A program made the translations under genes and the position numbers. From Bradyrhizobium sp. Ai1a-2 (GTDB lineage: Bacteria; Pseudomonadota; Alphaproteobacteria; Rhizobiales; Xanthobacteraceae), in assembly GCF_000426245.1 (NCBI RefSeq), contig NZ_AUEZ01000053.1:1-64000 (forward strand): a stretch of DNA of 64,000 nucleotides, written 5' to 3'. Below are positions 44,449 to 53,811 of this stretch, one piece after another. The notes under the pieces were generated by a model. It searched no databases. It saw only the letters and a list, made by a program, of their open reading frames with translations, and was not told the origin of the DNA. Every line of letters begins with the position of its first letter. Position 1 is the first letter of the stretch.

Positions 44449-45429
44449 TCACTTTCCTCCCGGCAATTGCACGTCATTGTCTTTCACGAGCTTGCTCCAT
44501 TTGGCAACGTCGGCGTTGATGTAGCGGCCGAACTCTTCCGGTGTCTGCGGCTTCGGCTCGGCGCCGAGCGTGGCAAGATGATCGCGAAACTCCTGGGTCT
44601 GCATCGCAGCGACGATCACTTCGTTGAGCTTCTTGACGACGTCAGGCGGCGTGTTCGGCGGCGCCAGCAGGCCGAACCAGCCGACCGATTCATAGCCGGG
44701 CACGGCATCGGCGACGGTTGGAACGTCAGGATAGAATTTCGAGCGCTGCGTGTCGGTGACGCCGAGTGCCTTGAGCTGGCCCGATTGCACGAACTGCTGC
44801 ACCACTGGCCCCGGTGCGAACATCACGTCGATGCGGCCGCCGAGCAGGTCGGTCACCGCCGGACCGGTGCCCTTGTAGGGGACATGCAACATCTTGATGC
44901 CGGTTTCGCTGGCGAACAACAGCCCCGATAGATGCGAAGCGGCGCCGACGCCGGAGGAGCCGAAGGTCAGGCCGTCAGGCTTCTCCCTGGCGTAGCGGAC
45001 GAGATCGGCGGTGGTCTTCACCGGCAAGTTTGGGCTTGCGACCAGAAGGTAGGGCGGCGCGGCACCGATCACGACCGGCGTCAGGTATTTGTTGACGTCG
45101 AAAGCCGCGCCATTGTCGGCACCGGCCGAGACCGCCATCAACGCCCCGGTCGAGGCCATCAGAAGCGTATAACCGTCCGCCGGCGCCTTCATCACCGCAC
45201 GCGTGCCGATCGCACCGGAGGCGCCCGGCTGGTTCTCGACCACGACCGGCTGCCCCCATTTCTCATTCAGGCTCTTGGCGATGATGCGGGCAATCACGTC
45301 GGTGCCGCCACCGGCGGCGAACGGAACGATCATCTTGATCGCGTGGTCGGGGTAATCGGCGGCTCTAGCCGGCAGCGCGAACGCGCTGATCGACAGCGCC
45401 AATGCTGCAATACGAATAAACATCCTCAT
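44449..45429 (-). CDS. Bug/TctC-type periplasmic solute-binding protein
   Basis: 326 aa with signal peptide MRMFIRIAALALSISAFALP (cleavage after ARA). The mature start YPDHAIKMIVPFAAGGGTDV and the later ASTGALMAVSAG and VPYKGTGPAVTDLLGGRIDV are typical of Bug receptors for di- or tricarboxylates and related acids. GGGGAG 7 bp before the ATG at 45429 decides the start. No TctA/TctB membrane genes are adjacent, as is common for orphan Bug genes. It is followed 3 bp later by the FAH-family gene. Confidence 0.86.
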   Translation of the reverse strand: MRMFIRIAALALSISAFALPARAADYPDHAIKMIVPFAAGGGTDVIARIIAKSLNEKWGQPVVVENQPGASGAIGTRAVMKAPADGYTLLMASTGALMAVSAGADNGAAFDVNKYLTPVVIGAAPPYLLVASPNLPVKTTADLVRYAREKPDGLTFGSSGVGAASHLSGLLFASETGIKMLHVPYKGTGPAVTDLLGGRIDVMFAPGPVVQQFVQSGQLKALGVTDTQRSKFYPDVPTVADAVPGYESVGWFGLLAPPNTPPDVVKKLNEVIVAAMQTQEFRDHLATLGAEPKPQTPEEFGRYINADVAKWSKLVKDNDVQLPGGK

Positions 45430-47065
45430 GTTTCTCCCCATAACGTCGCTTGTCGCGACTGTTGATTTGGATCGCAAAATGCTGCGGCAGGTCACCCGCC
45501 AGCACGCGCCAGCGGAATAGCGGCGAATCCGGTGGCGGCGAGAGTTCGGGGGTATAGCCGATCAGCTTTTCCAGCGAAAAGCTGTCCATCACCATGCCGC
45601 GCCAGACACGCTCGACACGTTCGAGAGGCTGGCGCACAGCGCCTGCCGCATTGAGGAACGGCATTTGGCTGTCGAGTTCGCGCACGACATAGATGCCGGC
45701 GCGATCCCGGATGCGGTCCATGCCGGGATCGCGAAAGCCCTGGAAGCGGCCACGCTCGTTGAGCTGGACCACGGGCACGCGTCCATTGAAGAACCAGCGC
45801 AGCATCGCGTAGGTGCGGTAGTCAGTGGTCGCGATCCAGGTCGCGCCCTGCTTCTGCAATTGATCTTCGACGCGCGCCGCGAGCTCGCGGTAGCCGGCTT
45901 CGCCGCCGATCGGATCGGTGCGGCCAATGAAATTGAAGGGCGTCGCGACATAATAGACGAACACGCAGATGACGAAAGCGATGCCTGACATCACGGCAAT
46001 CCGCGCCCAGGAGATCGTCGCGCGGATCATCCATTTCGGAAAACCTTCTCGCGGCAGCATGGCGATGTTGATGGCGGTGGCGGCAAAGCCGGCGGGCCAC
46101 AGGAACATCGGCCAGGTGTCGCCGACCCGAAGCGTCAGTGACTTCCACAGGAAATAGAAGAACGGCACGATCACCGCGGTCGAGAGCAGGATCGCCACCG
46201 GCTCGCGGGTGCGAAAGCCGCGCCATGCGGTGAGCGTCACGCCCGACAGCACCACCGGCAGCACCACGAATCCGACCAGGCCGAATTGCAGGGCGAAGAA
46301 CTCACCCAAGGTGCGGAGCGAGAAGGGATGCTCGGCAGTGGCGCGCACCGCCTGGAAGCGGAACGAGGCCCAATCGTGCTGGTCATTCCAGATCAGCACC
46401 GGCGAGAACACGAGGATCGCAATCACGACGGCAAGATAAGGATAGGGGCTGGAAAGCCAGCGCCACCGCCACGCGGGCACCAGCATGAACGCCACAACCG
46501 CCGGCAGCAGCATGACCGCGGTGAATTTCGACAACAGCGCAAGCCCACCGAACAGGCCGGCGGCGAGCCACCAGCGCCCGTCGCCGCTTTCGGTCAGCCG
46601 CACCAGCGACCACAGCATCGCGACCGCAAACGGGATCATCGCGATGTCGGGCGCGACCTTCGCCATCAAGAGGCCGTAATAGAGCGCGGCCTCGGGCAAC
46701 AGCAGTGCCAGCACGATCGCCCTGAAATCATGGGTGACGCGGCGGACGATGTCGGCGAGCAGAAGCTGGCTCGCCAGCATCGCCACAATGCCGGCAAACC
46801 GCGCGCCGAGATTGGTGTCGCCGAAGATCGCCGTGCCGAAGCGGACAAACCAGGCGATCATGGGGGGATGATCGAGGAACGAAAGCACGCTCTCCTTCGA
46901 CCAGGTCCAGTAGTAGGCCTCGTCCGTGCGCAGGTCGAGCACGGCCGCATAGACCAGGCGCAGGACCGTCATCGCCGCGATCAGGGCGATCACGACGGAC
47001 CATGGCGGCGCGGCAGGATAGTCGTCCGCTGTTGCGCGGCCGATTTCGGGTGGGTTCTTCGTCAC
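45365..47065 (-). CDS. GT39-family membrane glycosyltransferase (ArnT-like)
   Basis: 566 aa with about 11-12 membrane helices. The N-terminal PMT_2 region has the catalytic Asp/Glu in LDLRTDEAYYWTWSK and the FLDHPPMIAWFV loop. These enzymes move a sugar from a polyprenyl-phosphate carrier to lipid A or other envelope acceptors. The start is GTG at 47065. The last 65 bp (encoding about 21 residues) overlap the start of the Bug gene in another frame. That is unusual and could mean that the true C-terminus was extended by loss of an earlier stop. Confidence 0.84.
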   Translation of the reverse strand: MTKNPPEIGRATADDYPAAPPWSVVIALIAAMTVLRLVYAAVLDLRTDEAYYWTWSKESVLSFLDHPPMIAWFVRFGTAIFGDTNLGARFAGIVAMLASQLLLADIVRRVTHDFRAIVLALLLPEAALYYGLLMAKVAPDIAMIPFAVAMLWSLVRLTESGDGRWWLAAGLFGGLALLSKFTAVMLLPAVVAFMLVPAWRWRWLSSPYPYLAVVIAILVFSPVLIWNDQHDWASFRFQAVRATAEHPFSLRTLGEFFALQFGLVGFVVLPVVLSGVTLTAWRGFRTREPVAILLSTAVIVPFFYFLWKSLTLRVGDTWPMFLWPAGFAATAINIAMLPREGFPKWMIRATISWARIAVMSGIAFVICVFVYYVATPFNFIGRTDPIGGEAGYRELAARVEDQLQKQGATWIATTDYRTYAMLRWFFNGRVPVVQLNERGRFQGFRDPGMDRIRDRAGIYVVRELDSQMPFLNAAGAVRQPLERVERVWRGMVMDSFSLEKLIGYTPELSPPPDSPLFRWRVLAGDLPQHFAIQINSRDKRRYGEKHEDVYSYCSIGAVDQRVRAAG

Positions 47066-47335
47066 GGCCGCGCTTTTCCAAGACTCCTAACGGGGTGTCA
47101 ACGTGTCGCGGGAAAGAATGACGGGTGGGATCCCCCCGCGAGGGCCGGACCTGTGACGCTGGTGTGTAATTTGGGCGTGGCCAGAGCGGCGAGCTCCCAC
47201 CTCCCCTTGGGAGAGGCGGACTTGAGAGTGCGGAAGCATTATACATTATATCTATAATGGACCGGCACGGGGCCGGGACGCCGAGAGAGTTCAGGGAATA
47301 AGGCACCAGTTTTGACGATAGTATCTACGGATCAC
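47066..47335. other. Intergenic region before the CyaC-like gene
   Basis: No gene. The strand just before the cyclase is locally AT-rich (TTATACATTATATCTATAAT at about 47238-47257), unusual here and likely to contain the cyclase promoter. Confidence 0.5.
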
Positions 47336-49072
47336 ATGGCCTCCTCTGCGCCCCAGCAGTTACGAGAATTTTTCCGCGGCATCGGCTTGCGGCAGGTTCG
47401 GCTCGTCAGCGGCACCATCCTGTTCACGTATCTGGTCAGCCATTTCCTCAATCACGCGCTCGGCAATATCTCGCTGAACGCGCTGGCCTGGGGGGTCAAC
47501 TGGCACACCGCCTTCTGGCAATTCGCGCCCATCGCCTTCCTCTTCTACGGCGCCTGCCTGGTGCACTCCGGGCTCGGCATCTGGGCGCTGTATCAGCGGC
47601 GCCAGTTCGGCTGGAAGGCGATCGAGCCGCTGCAACTGGTGCTGGGCTTGAGCATCCCTTTCCTGATCATCGCCCATATCGTCGGCGTGCGGCTCGGCCA
47701 GACGCTGTACGGGCACGAGAAGCTCTATCCGCAGGAACTCTATATATTCTTCATCAGCGCGAGACAGAGGCTGTGGCCGATGCTCGCGGTACTGATTATC
47801 GCCTGGGTGCACGGCTGCATCGGGCTTTATTTCTGGCTGAGGCTGCGCCGCTTCTTCAAGCGCGCGGCGCCGTTTCTGCTCGCAGCCGCCGTGCTGATCC
47901 CGACGCTGGCGCTGCTTGGAGTCTACCAGGGCGGACGCACCGTGATCGCCGACAGCACCGATCCGGCTTGGCGGCACGACAATCTGTCCGCGCAACATGT
48001 CGGCACGCTGGAGCAGGCAGACATGCTCGACCGCATCACCAGCGGCATGACGATCGGCTATGTCGGCCTGCTTGGCCTGGTGCTGCTCGCGCGCGGCGCG
48101 CGGGCCATCCTGGAGCGGCGCGGCGGCATGATCAGCCTGTCCTACGGCAATGGCCGCACCGTCCGCGTGCCCAAGGGATTGAGCGTGCTGGAGGCAAGCC
48201 TGCGCCACAACGTGCCGCATGCCTCGGTCTGCGGCGGCCGCGCGCGCTGCTCGACCTGCCGTATCCGCATCATCGGCGACTGCAGCACGCTGCCCGAACC
48301 TTCGCCGCGCGAGGCCTTCGTGCTCGGCCGCGTCGGATCGACCGATCCATCGATCCGGCTCGCCTGCCAGCTCAAGCCGACCACCGACCTCTCCTTCTTC
48401 CAGCTGTTCACCCCGCACACGATGTCGGCCAACGCACATGCGTCGAACCCGACGCGGATCGGGCAGGAGCGTTATCTCGTCAGCCTGTTCGTCGACATGC
48501 GCGGCTCGACGCAGCTTGCCGAGACGCGGCTGCCGTTCGACACCGTCTTCATCGTCAACCGCTTCCTCGGCGCGGTGTCGCAGGCGGTGCTCGAAAATGG
48601 CGGCCAGCCCAACCAGTTCGTCGGCGACGGCATGCTGGCGCTGTTCGGCCTCGCGAGCAGCCGCCAGCAGGCCTGCCGGCACGCGCTGCGCGCCGCGGCA
48701 CAGATCGGGAAGAACATCGAGGAATTGAACCAGTTCCTGAGCCATGACCTGCCCGAGCCGATCCGCTTCGGCATCGGCATCAATGGCGGCGAGGTGATCG
48801 TCGGCGACATCGGCTATCGCGACCACATGGTGTTCACGGCACTCGGCGACGCCGTCAATGTCGCGGCACGATTGCAGGACATGACCAAACAGCTTGGCTG
48901 CGAAGCCATCTTCTCCGAAGAGGTGCGCATCACCGCAGGCCTTGCCGCCGATGCGCTGCCCGAACAGGAAGTCGCGATCCGCGGCCGCAACGAGCCGATG
49001 ATCGTGCGCACGGTCGACGACACGCGCACACTGTCCGCGCTGGTCAACGGCGATCAGGTCGTTGCGGCCTGA
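47336..49072 (+). CDS. CyaC-like membrane class III cyclase with [2Fe-2S] domain
   Basis: 578 aa from the ATG at 47336; an in-frame TTG at 47312 is possible. Residues 25-253 form six membrane helices with His at 36, 40, 57, 77, 114 and 159. This resembles the dihaem-b anchor of succinate dehydrogenase-type enzymes known from Sinorhizobium CyaC, which senses quinone redox state. Next is a plant-type ferredoxin domain (265-355) with Cys299, 305, 308 and 344. The class III cyclase follows (380-560) with metal ligands Asp387 and Asp431 and Asn508/Arg512. The adenine-contact Lys is replaced by Gln427 (NQFVGDG), so base specificity needs testing. Confidence 0.88.
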   Translation: MASSAPQQLREFFRGIGLRQVRLVSGTILFTYLVSHFLNHALGNISLNALAWGVNWHTAFWQFAPIAFLFYGACLVHSGLGIWALYQRRQFGWKAIEPLQLVLGLSIPFLIIAHIVGVRLGQTLYGHEKLYPQELYIFFISARQRLWPMLAVLIIAWVHGCIGLYFWLRLRRFFKRAAPFLLAAAVLIPTLALLGVYQGGRTVIADSTDPAWRHDNLSAQHVGTLEQADMLDRITSGMTIGYVGLLGLVLLARGARAILERRGGMISLSYGNGRTVRVPKGLSVLEASLRHNVPHASVCGGRARCSTCRIRIIGDCSTLPEPSPREAFVLGRVGSTDPSIRLACQLKPTTDLSFFQLFTPHTMSANAHASNPTRIGQERYLVSLFVDMRGSTQLAETRLPFDTVFIVNRFLGAVSQAVLENGGQPNQFVGDGMLALFGLASSRQQACRHALRAAAQIGKNIEELNQFLSHDLPEPIRFGIGINGGEVIVGDIGYRDHMVFTALGDAVNVAARLQDMTKQLGCEAIFSEEVRITAGLAADALPEQEVAIRGRNEPMIVRTVDDTRTLSALVNGDQVVAA

Positions 49073-49405
49073 TTATCATCCGTTAAATCGCACCGTTCCG
49101 CGATCGCTGCCGCATCGTCAACGTCGGCGTGTGCTGATCGCGAATGCCGGCTTGCAAAGCCTCGCTGCGCCTGGTGCCCAGAACTTGCCGCTATCGGCCG
49201 GTCTTTTTCCACGGGAATGAACGCCAAATAGGCAAAAGGGCGCAAAACCGCCGCGAAACGGCGTGTTTCCGCCAAAATCACGCGTGAGCTTTGCGCTACC
49301 AAGCGCGACGCAATCTGCGTTATTCTGCGTTTTGCGAACATGCCGGGGTGTGCGGGGACCGGCCGGTTCGTTTAATTATTTGATTTTCCGCCGGAGACGA
49401 CGTGA
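49073..49405. other. Intergenic region; long leader of the cold-shock gene
   Basis: No supported gene. The frames present are antisense or low-quality. Cold-shock mRNAs often carry long structured leaders, and this stretch may play that part, but I see no clear cold-box element. The AT-rich string TTTAATTATTTGATTTTCC (49371-49389) lies just upstream of the ribosome site. Confidence 0.45.
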
Positions 49406-49606
49406 ATGGCTAAAGGTACTGTAAAATGGTTCAACCCGACCAAGGGCTACGGGTTCATCCAACCCGCCGCGGGTGGCAAGGACATATTCGTTCATATCTC
49501 AGCGGTTCAGAAGGCCGGACTTACGACGCTCAATGAAGGGCAGACGGTCGAGTACGACGAGATCGCCAACCGCGGCCGGACATCGGCGGAGAATTTGAAG
49601 GTCTAG
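49406..49606 (+). CDS. Cold-shock domain protein (CspA family)
   Basis: 66 aa OB-fold nucleic-acid chaperone. RNP1 is KGYGFIQ and RNP2 is IFVHIS, with the start MAKGTVKWFN standard. It binds single-stranded RNA or DNA and melts RNA structure in cold or general stress. The length is normal for alphaproteobacterial CspA proteins. GGAG lies 8-9 bp before the ATG. Confidence 0.93.
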   Translation: MAKGTVKWFNPTKGYGFIQPAAGGKDIFVHISAVQKAGLTTLNEGQTVEYDEIANRGRTSAENLKV

Positions 49607-49721
49607 CATTATCGCAAAGGTCGCACTCTCGGGGATGCGTCCGGGAGTGACGCCCAAACAATCGCAACATAGGGAAGCGTTCACAAGGAGCTGAGCGCGC
49701 GCATCCGCGCGTCGGCCACTT

Positions 49722-50372
49722 TCAGTCCTCCGTCACCCATTTGGCGACGGGCATCACGTCCGGCGGCTGCAGATAGCCTCGCGGCCAGAGATCGACGGCC
49801 CATTCCACCTTGGTAGCGCGCTCGACCAGCACCGCGGTGTTGTGCGGTGTCTGCAGCACCAGCGTGTTGCCGCGATAATGCGGGTCGCCGACGACGTGAT
49901 GCTTCAGCAGATTCCATTGCTGCAGCACCAAGAGCAGGCTCGTGGTGTTGCGGGTGGTGTCCCAGCAATCATAATTGTGCTTGTCGTCGAAATAGCGGAA
50001 ATCGGCCTTCGCCACGCGCTTGTCGGTGCCGATGATCGGGCCCATGCGGCGGTCGAACCAGGTCACCGCTTTCTGCACCGCAGCACGTTCGGCCGCAGCG
50101 GAAGCGCGGCCCGCATTCAATATCTGCGTCAGCGCGGCGCGATCGACGGCAGTGAAATCCAGGGTCTCGCGGCGACGGCAGACGAAGCCATAGCAGACCG
50201 TCATCGAGCTCGCCGACGGCGGATAGATCGACACCGACGTGTAGAGCGCCTCGACCGCCGCGCTCATCTCGGCGGAAGCCGCCGGATATGCAAAAAGTGC
50301 CAGCAGGCCGGTGCAGACGCCTGCGAGCGTTGCGCGTGCGATGCGCTGCATCGATCGATCAGTCTCTCTCAT
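49722..50372 (-). CDS. Secreted protein of unknown function, possible Cys-His-Asp hydrolase
   Basis: 216 aa from the ATG at 50372, or 209 aa from 50351. The signal peptide ends in AYPAASAE. The region SMTVCYGFVCRRRETLDF could form a disulfide. Later strings HNYDCWDTTRN, TPHNTAVLVER and WAVDLWPRGYL place a Cys, a His and an Asp in the order used by transglutaminase-like cysteine peptidases. That is suggestive only. No family is recognised. The gene is divergent from putA with about 200 bp between. Confidence 0.72.
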   Translation of the reverse strand: MRETDRSMQRIARATLAGVCTGLLALFAYPAASAEMSAAVEALYTSVSIYPPSASSMTVCYGFVCRRRETLDFTAVDRAALTQILNAGRASAAAERAAVQKAVTWFDRRMGPIIGTDKRVAKADFRYFDDKHNYDCWDTTRNTTSLLLVLQQWNLLKHHVVGDPHYRGNTLVLQTPHNTAVLVERATKVEWAVDLWPRGYLQPPDVMPVAKWVTED

Positions 50373-50571
50373 GAACCCTGCACCCCCGACGAAGTGGCAG
50401 AATTAACGTGCGAGCCGGATCATGCCAAGCTGTCGCGGCGGAACCTGTGGATCACATCACGCGTGACGATTTTTTTGGATTATCCTTCTGATTTTGCGAG
50501 ATTAATTCCTCGATTTCCTATCGAATCGGCTTGCCGGAAGACTAGGTTTGGCTTGGGTTTGAGGAGACGCC

Positions 50572-53500
50572 ATGCTGGCCGACAAAATCATTCCACCTTT
50601 CAGCGCGGCCTATGCGCCGGACGATGTGGCGATCGCGGCGCGGCTGCTGTCTGACGCACGGCTTGGCGCGGAGCAGGAAGCACGGATCGACTCCACCGCG
50701 ACGCGGCTGATCGAGGCGATCCGCACCAATGACGATCCGCTCGGCGGCATCGAGGACATGCTGCGGGAATTCGCGCTTTCGACCAAGGAGGGCCTGGCGC
50801 TGATGGTGCTGGCTGAAGCCCTGCTGCGGGTGCCGGATGCGCGCACGGCCGACCAGTTCATCGAGGACAAGCTGGCCCAGGGCGATTTCGTCCATCACGA
50901 GACCAAATCGGCCGCGTTCCTGGTCAACGCGTCGGCCTGGGCGCTCGGCATGTCCGCGCGGGTGATTCAGCCCGGTGAAACCCCGCAGGGCACGCTCGGG
51001 CGACTGACAAAACGGCTTGGCGCGCCGGCAGTGCGCGCCGCCACGCGGCAGGCGATGCGGCTGATGGGCAGCCACTTCGTGCTCGGCGAGACCATCGAGG
51101 CGGCCCTGTCGCGGGCGAATTCTCATTCCGCGCACAAGCCGCGCTATTCCTTCGACATGCTCGGCGAGGGCGCGCGCACCGCCGCTGACGCCGAACGCTA
51201 TCTGAATTCCTATGCGCGTGCGATCGAGGCGATCGGGCGGACGGCGGATGACCGTCCCCTGCCCGACCGGCCGGGGATCTCCGTCAAGCTCTCCGCGCTG
51301 CATCCGCGTTTCGAGGCGGTGAGTCATGGCCGCGTGATGCGCGAACTGGTGCCGCGGCTGGTCGAACTGGCGCGGCAGGCCAAGGCGTTCAACCTGAACT
51401 TCACCGTCGACGCCGAGGAAGCCGACCGATTGGAATTGTCGCTCGACGTGATCGCTGCGGCGTTCGCCGACGATACGCTTGCCGGCTGGGACGGTTTCGG
51501 GCTCGCGATCCAGGCCTATCAGAAGCGCGCCGGCGAGGTGATCGACTATGTCGACCAGCTCGCGCGGAGTGTGGATCGCCGGATGATGGTGCGGCTGGTC
51601 AAGGGCGCCTATTGGGACACCGAAATCAAGCGCGCGCAGGAGCGCGGGCTCGACGACTATCCGGTCTTCAGCCGCAAGGCGATGACCGATCTGAACTACA
51701 TCGTTTGCGCGCAAAAGCTGTTGGCATTGCGGCCGCGTCTGTTTCCGCAATTCGCGACCCACAACGCGCTCACCGTTGCGACCATTCTGGAGCTCGCCGG
51801 CGACGGCAGCAGCTTCGAATTCCAGCGCCTGCATGGCATGGGCGAGGCGCTCTATGCGCAGCTTGCCAAGGACCGTTCCGATATCGCCTATCGCACCTAC
51901 GCACCGGTCGGCAGCCACCGCGATCTGCTTGCCTACCTGGTGCGGCGCCTGCTCGAGAACGGCGCCAATTCATCCTTCGTCGCGCTCGCGGCCGACGAAG
52001 CGCTGCCCGTCAAGACGTTGCTGCGCCGGCCGGCCGACATCATCGGCACGGCCGAGCACGCGCGCCATCCGAATATCCCACTGCCGCAGGATCTTTATCG
52101 GCCGGAGCGGCAGAATTCGCGTGGCATCGAGTTCGGCGAGCGCGCCGCGCTGAACGCTCTCCTGACGGCGATCGACGCCGAAACAGTGCCAACGGCTGCC
52201 AGCAGCGAGGCCACGCCAGAACAAGCGAATGCCGCCGTCGCTGCGGCGCGCAGCGGTTTTGTCCCCTGGAGCCGGACGCCGGCCGAGACGCGCGCGAAAA
52301 TGCTCGAACGCGCCGCCGAGCTGTTGCAGCAACGCGCCGCGCATTTCATTGCGCTGTTGGAGCGCGAAGGCGGCAAGACGCTGGATGACGCGCTTTCCGA
52401 GGTGCGCGAAGCAACCGATTTCTGCCGCTACTACGCCGCGCAGGGCCGCAAGCTGTTGGGCGATGGCGAGGCGATGCCGGGACCGACCGGCGAGAGCAAT
52501 TTGCTCGTCTTGCGCGGCCGCGGCGTCTTCGTCGCGATCTCGCCGTGGAATTTTCCGCTCGCGATCTTCCTGGGACAGGTGACGGCCGCGCTGATGGCGG
52601 GCAATTCGGTGGTGGCAAAGCCGGCCGAGCAGACGCCGTTGATCGCAGCCGAAGCTATCGCGCTATTGCACGAGGCGGGCGTGCCGGCTTCCGCCCTGCA
52701 GCTCGTGCAAGGCGACGGCCGGATCGGCGCGGCACTGGTGGCGCATCCTGATATCGCCGGCGTCGTCTTCACCGGCTCGACCGAAGTCGCGCGATCGATC
52801 AACCGCACGCTGGCTGCCAAGGACGGCCCGATCGTGCCGCTGATCGCCGAGACCGGCGGCATCAATGCGATGATCGTCGATGCCACCGCGCTCCCCGAAC
52901 AGGTTGCCGACGATGTCGTGACCTCGGCGTTCCGCTCCGCCGGACAGCGCTGCTCGGCGCTGCGGCTGCTGCTTGTGCAGGACGACGTCGCCGACCGCAC
53001 GATCGAGATGATCGCGGGTGCCGCGCGTGAATTGAAGCTTGGCGATCCCGGCGATCCCTCGACTCATGTCGGACCGGTGATCGATGCGGGGGCAAAGCAG
53101 CGGCTCGACGCGCACATCGTGCGGATGAAGCGAGAGGCGCGCGTGCATTTCGCCGGAACCGCACCGGAGGGGAATTTCGTCGCGCCGCATATCTTCGAAC
53201 TGGCAAACGCGGGCGAGCTCACCGAGGAGGTGTTCGGCCCGATCCTGCATGTGGTGCGCTACCGCGCGGAAAATCTTGATGACGTGTTGCGCGCGATCGA
53301 GGCGACGGGGTATGGGCTGACTCTCGGCATCCACTCGCGCATCGACGACGCCGTCGAGGAGATCGTCGAGCGCCTTTCGGTCGGTAACATCTACGTCAAC
53401 CGCAACATGATCGGCGCGGTCGTCGGCGTGCAGCCGTTCGGGGGCTGCGGCCTTTCCGGCACCGGCCCGAAGGCCGGCGGCCCGCATTATCTGGCGCGGT

Positions 53501-53577
53501 TTGCGACCGAGCAGACGGTGACGGTCAACACCGCGGCAGCCGGCGGCAACGCAGCGCTGCTCGCGGGCGGCGAGTAG
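50572..53577 (+). CDS. putA: Bifunctional proline dehydrogenase / P5C dehydrogenase
   Basis: 1001 aa. It oxidises proline to pyrroline-5-carboxylate (FAD domain, about 30-480) and then to glutamate (NAD aldehyde dehydrogenase domain, about 530-990), channelling the intermediate. Proline-domain motifs include RVIQPGETP and the FAD-site strings RLVKGAYWD and RTYAPVGSHRDLLAYLVRR. The ALDH domain has SPWNFPLAIF, VFTGSTEVA and the catalytic Cys in SAGQRCSALR. There is no N-terminal ribbon-helix-helix, so it is not a repressor, as in the 999-residue Bradyrhizobium enzyme. GAGGAG precedes the ATG. Confidence 0.96.
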   Translation: MLADKIIPPFSAAYAPDDVAIAARLLSDARLGAEQEARIDSTATRLIEAIRTNDDPLGGIEDMLREFALSTKEGLALMVLAEALLRVPDARTADQFIEDKLAQGDFVHHETKSAAFLVNASAWALGMSARVIQPGETPQGTLGRLTKRLGAPAVRAATRQAMRLMGSHFVLGETIEAALSRANSHSAHKPRYSFDMLGEGARTAADAERYLNSYARAIEAIGRTADDRPLPDRPGISVKLSALHPRFEAVSHGRVMRELVPRLVELARQAKAFNLNFTVDAEEADRLELSLDVIAAAFADDTLAGWDGFGLAIQAYQKRAGEVIDYVDQLARSVDRRMMVRLVKGAYWDTEIKRAQERGLDDYPVFSRKAMTDLNYIVCAQKLLALRPRLFPQFATHNALTVATILELAGDGSSFEFQRLHGMGEALYAQLAKDRSDIAYRTYAPVGSHRDLLAYLVRRLLENGANSSFVALAADEALPVKTLLRRPADIIGTAEHARHPNIPLPQDLYRPERQNSRGIEFGERAALNALLTAIDAETVPTAASSEATPEQANAAVAAARSGFVPWSRTPAETRAKMLERAAELLQQRAAHFIALLEREGGKTLDDALSEVREATDFCRYYAAQGRKLLGDGEAMPGPTGESNLLVLRGRGVFVAISPWNFPLAIFLGQVTAALMAGNSVVAKPAEQTPLIAAEAIALLHEAGVPASALQLVQGDGRIGAALVAHPDIAGVVFTGSTEVARSINRTLAAKDGPIVPLIAETGGINAMIVDATALPEQVADDVVTSAFRSAGQRCSALRLLLVQDDVADRTIEMIAGAARELKLGDPGDPSTHVGPVIDAGAKQRLDAHIVRMKREARVHFAGTAPEGNFVAPHIFELANAGELTEEVFGPILHVVRYRAENLDDVLRAIEATGYGLTLGIHSRIDDAVEEIVERLSVGNIYVNRNMIGAVVGVQPFGGCGLSGTGPKAGGPHYLARFATEQTVTVNTAAAGGNAALLAGGE

Positions 53578-53584
53578 CCAGTTT

Positions 53585-53674
53585 CGTAGGGTGGGTAGAG
53601 CGAAGCGAAACCCACCATTCGTGCGGCTTGCGACAAAAGCTGATGGGTTTCGCTTCGCTCTACCCATCCTACGG
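53585..53674. repeat. Palindromic intergenic repeat, family C
   Basis: CGTAGGGTGGGTAGAGCGAA at the left mirrors TTCGCTCTACCCATCCTACG at the right, a stem of about 30 bp with a short middle. It lies 8 bp after the putA stop. No second copy is seen in this window. Confidence 0.85.
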
Positions 53675-53811
53675 CACTTTGACCACCCGACGGCTTCTCG
53701 GCCGTTGCATCCCGCACCTCATATGGGTCAAATGCCCCTCCCTCGGGATCATCGGCAGCGGTAATTCCGCCTCACGAACAACAGAACAAACGTCACGGGA
53801 GCGACGGCACG

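Noticed and set aside
46286..47257. 323-residue plus-strand frame over the glycosyltransferase
   Set aside because: Low-complexity antisense frame. The minus-strand gene has coherent membrane helices and GT39 motifs.
47752..48747. 324-residue shifted frame in the cyclase gene
   Set aside because: The cyclase, ferredoxin and membrane motifs are all in the main frame; this is a GC-rich shadow.
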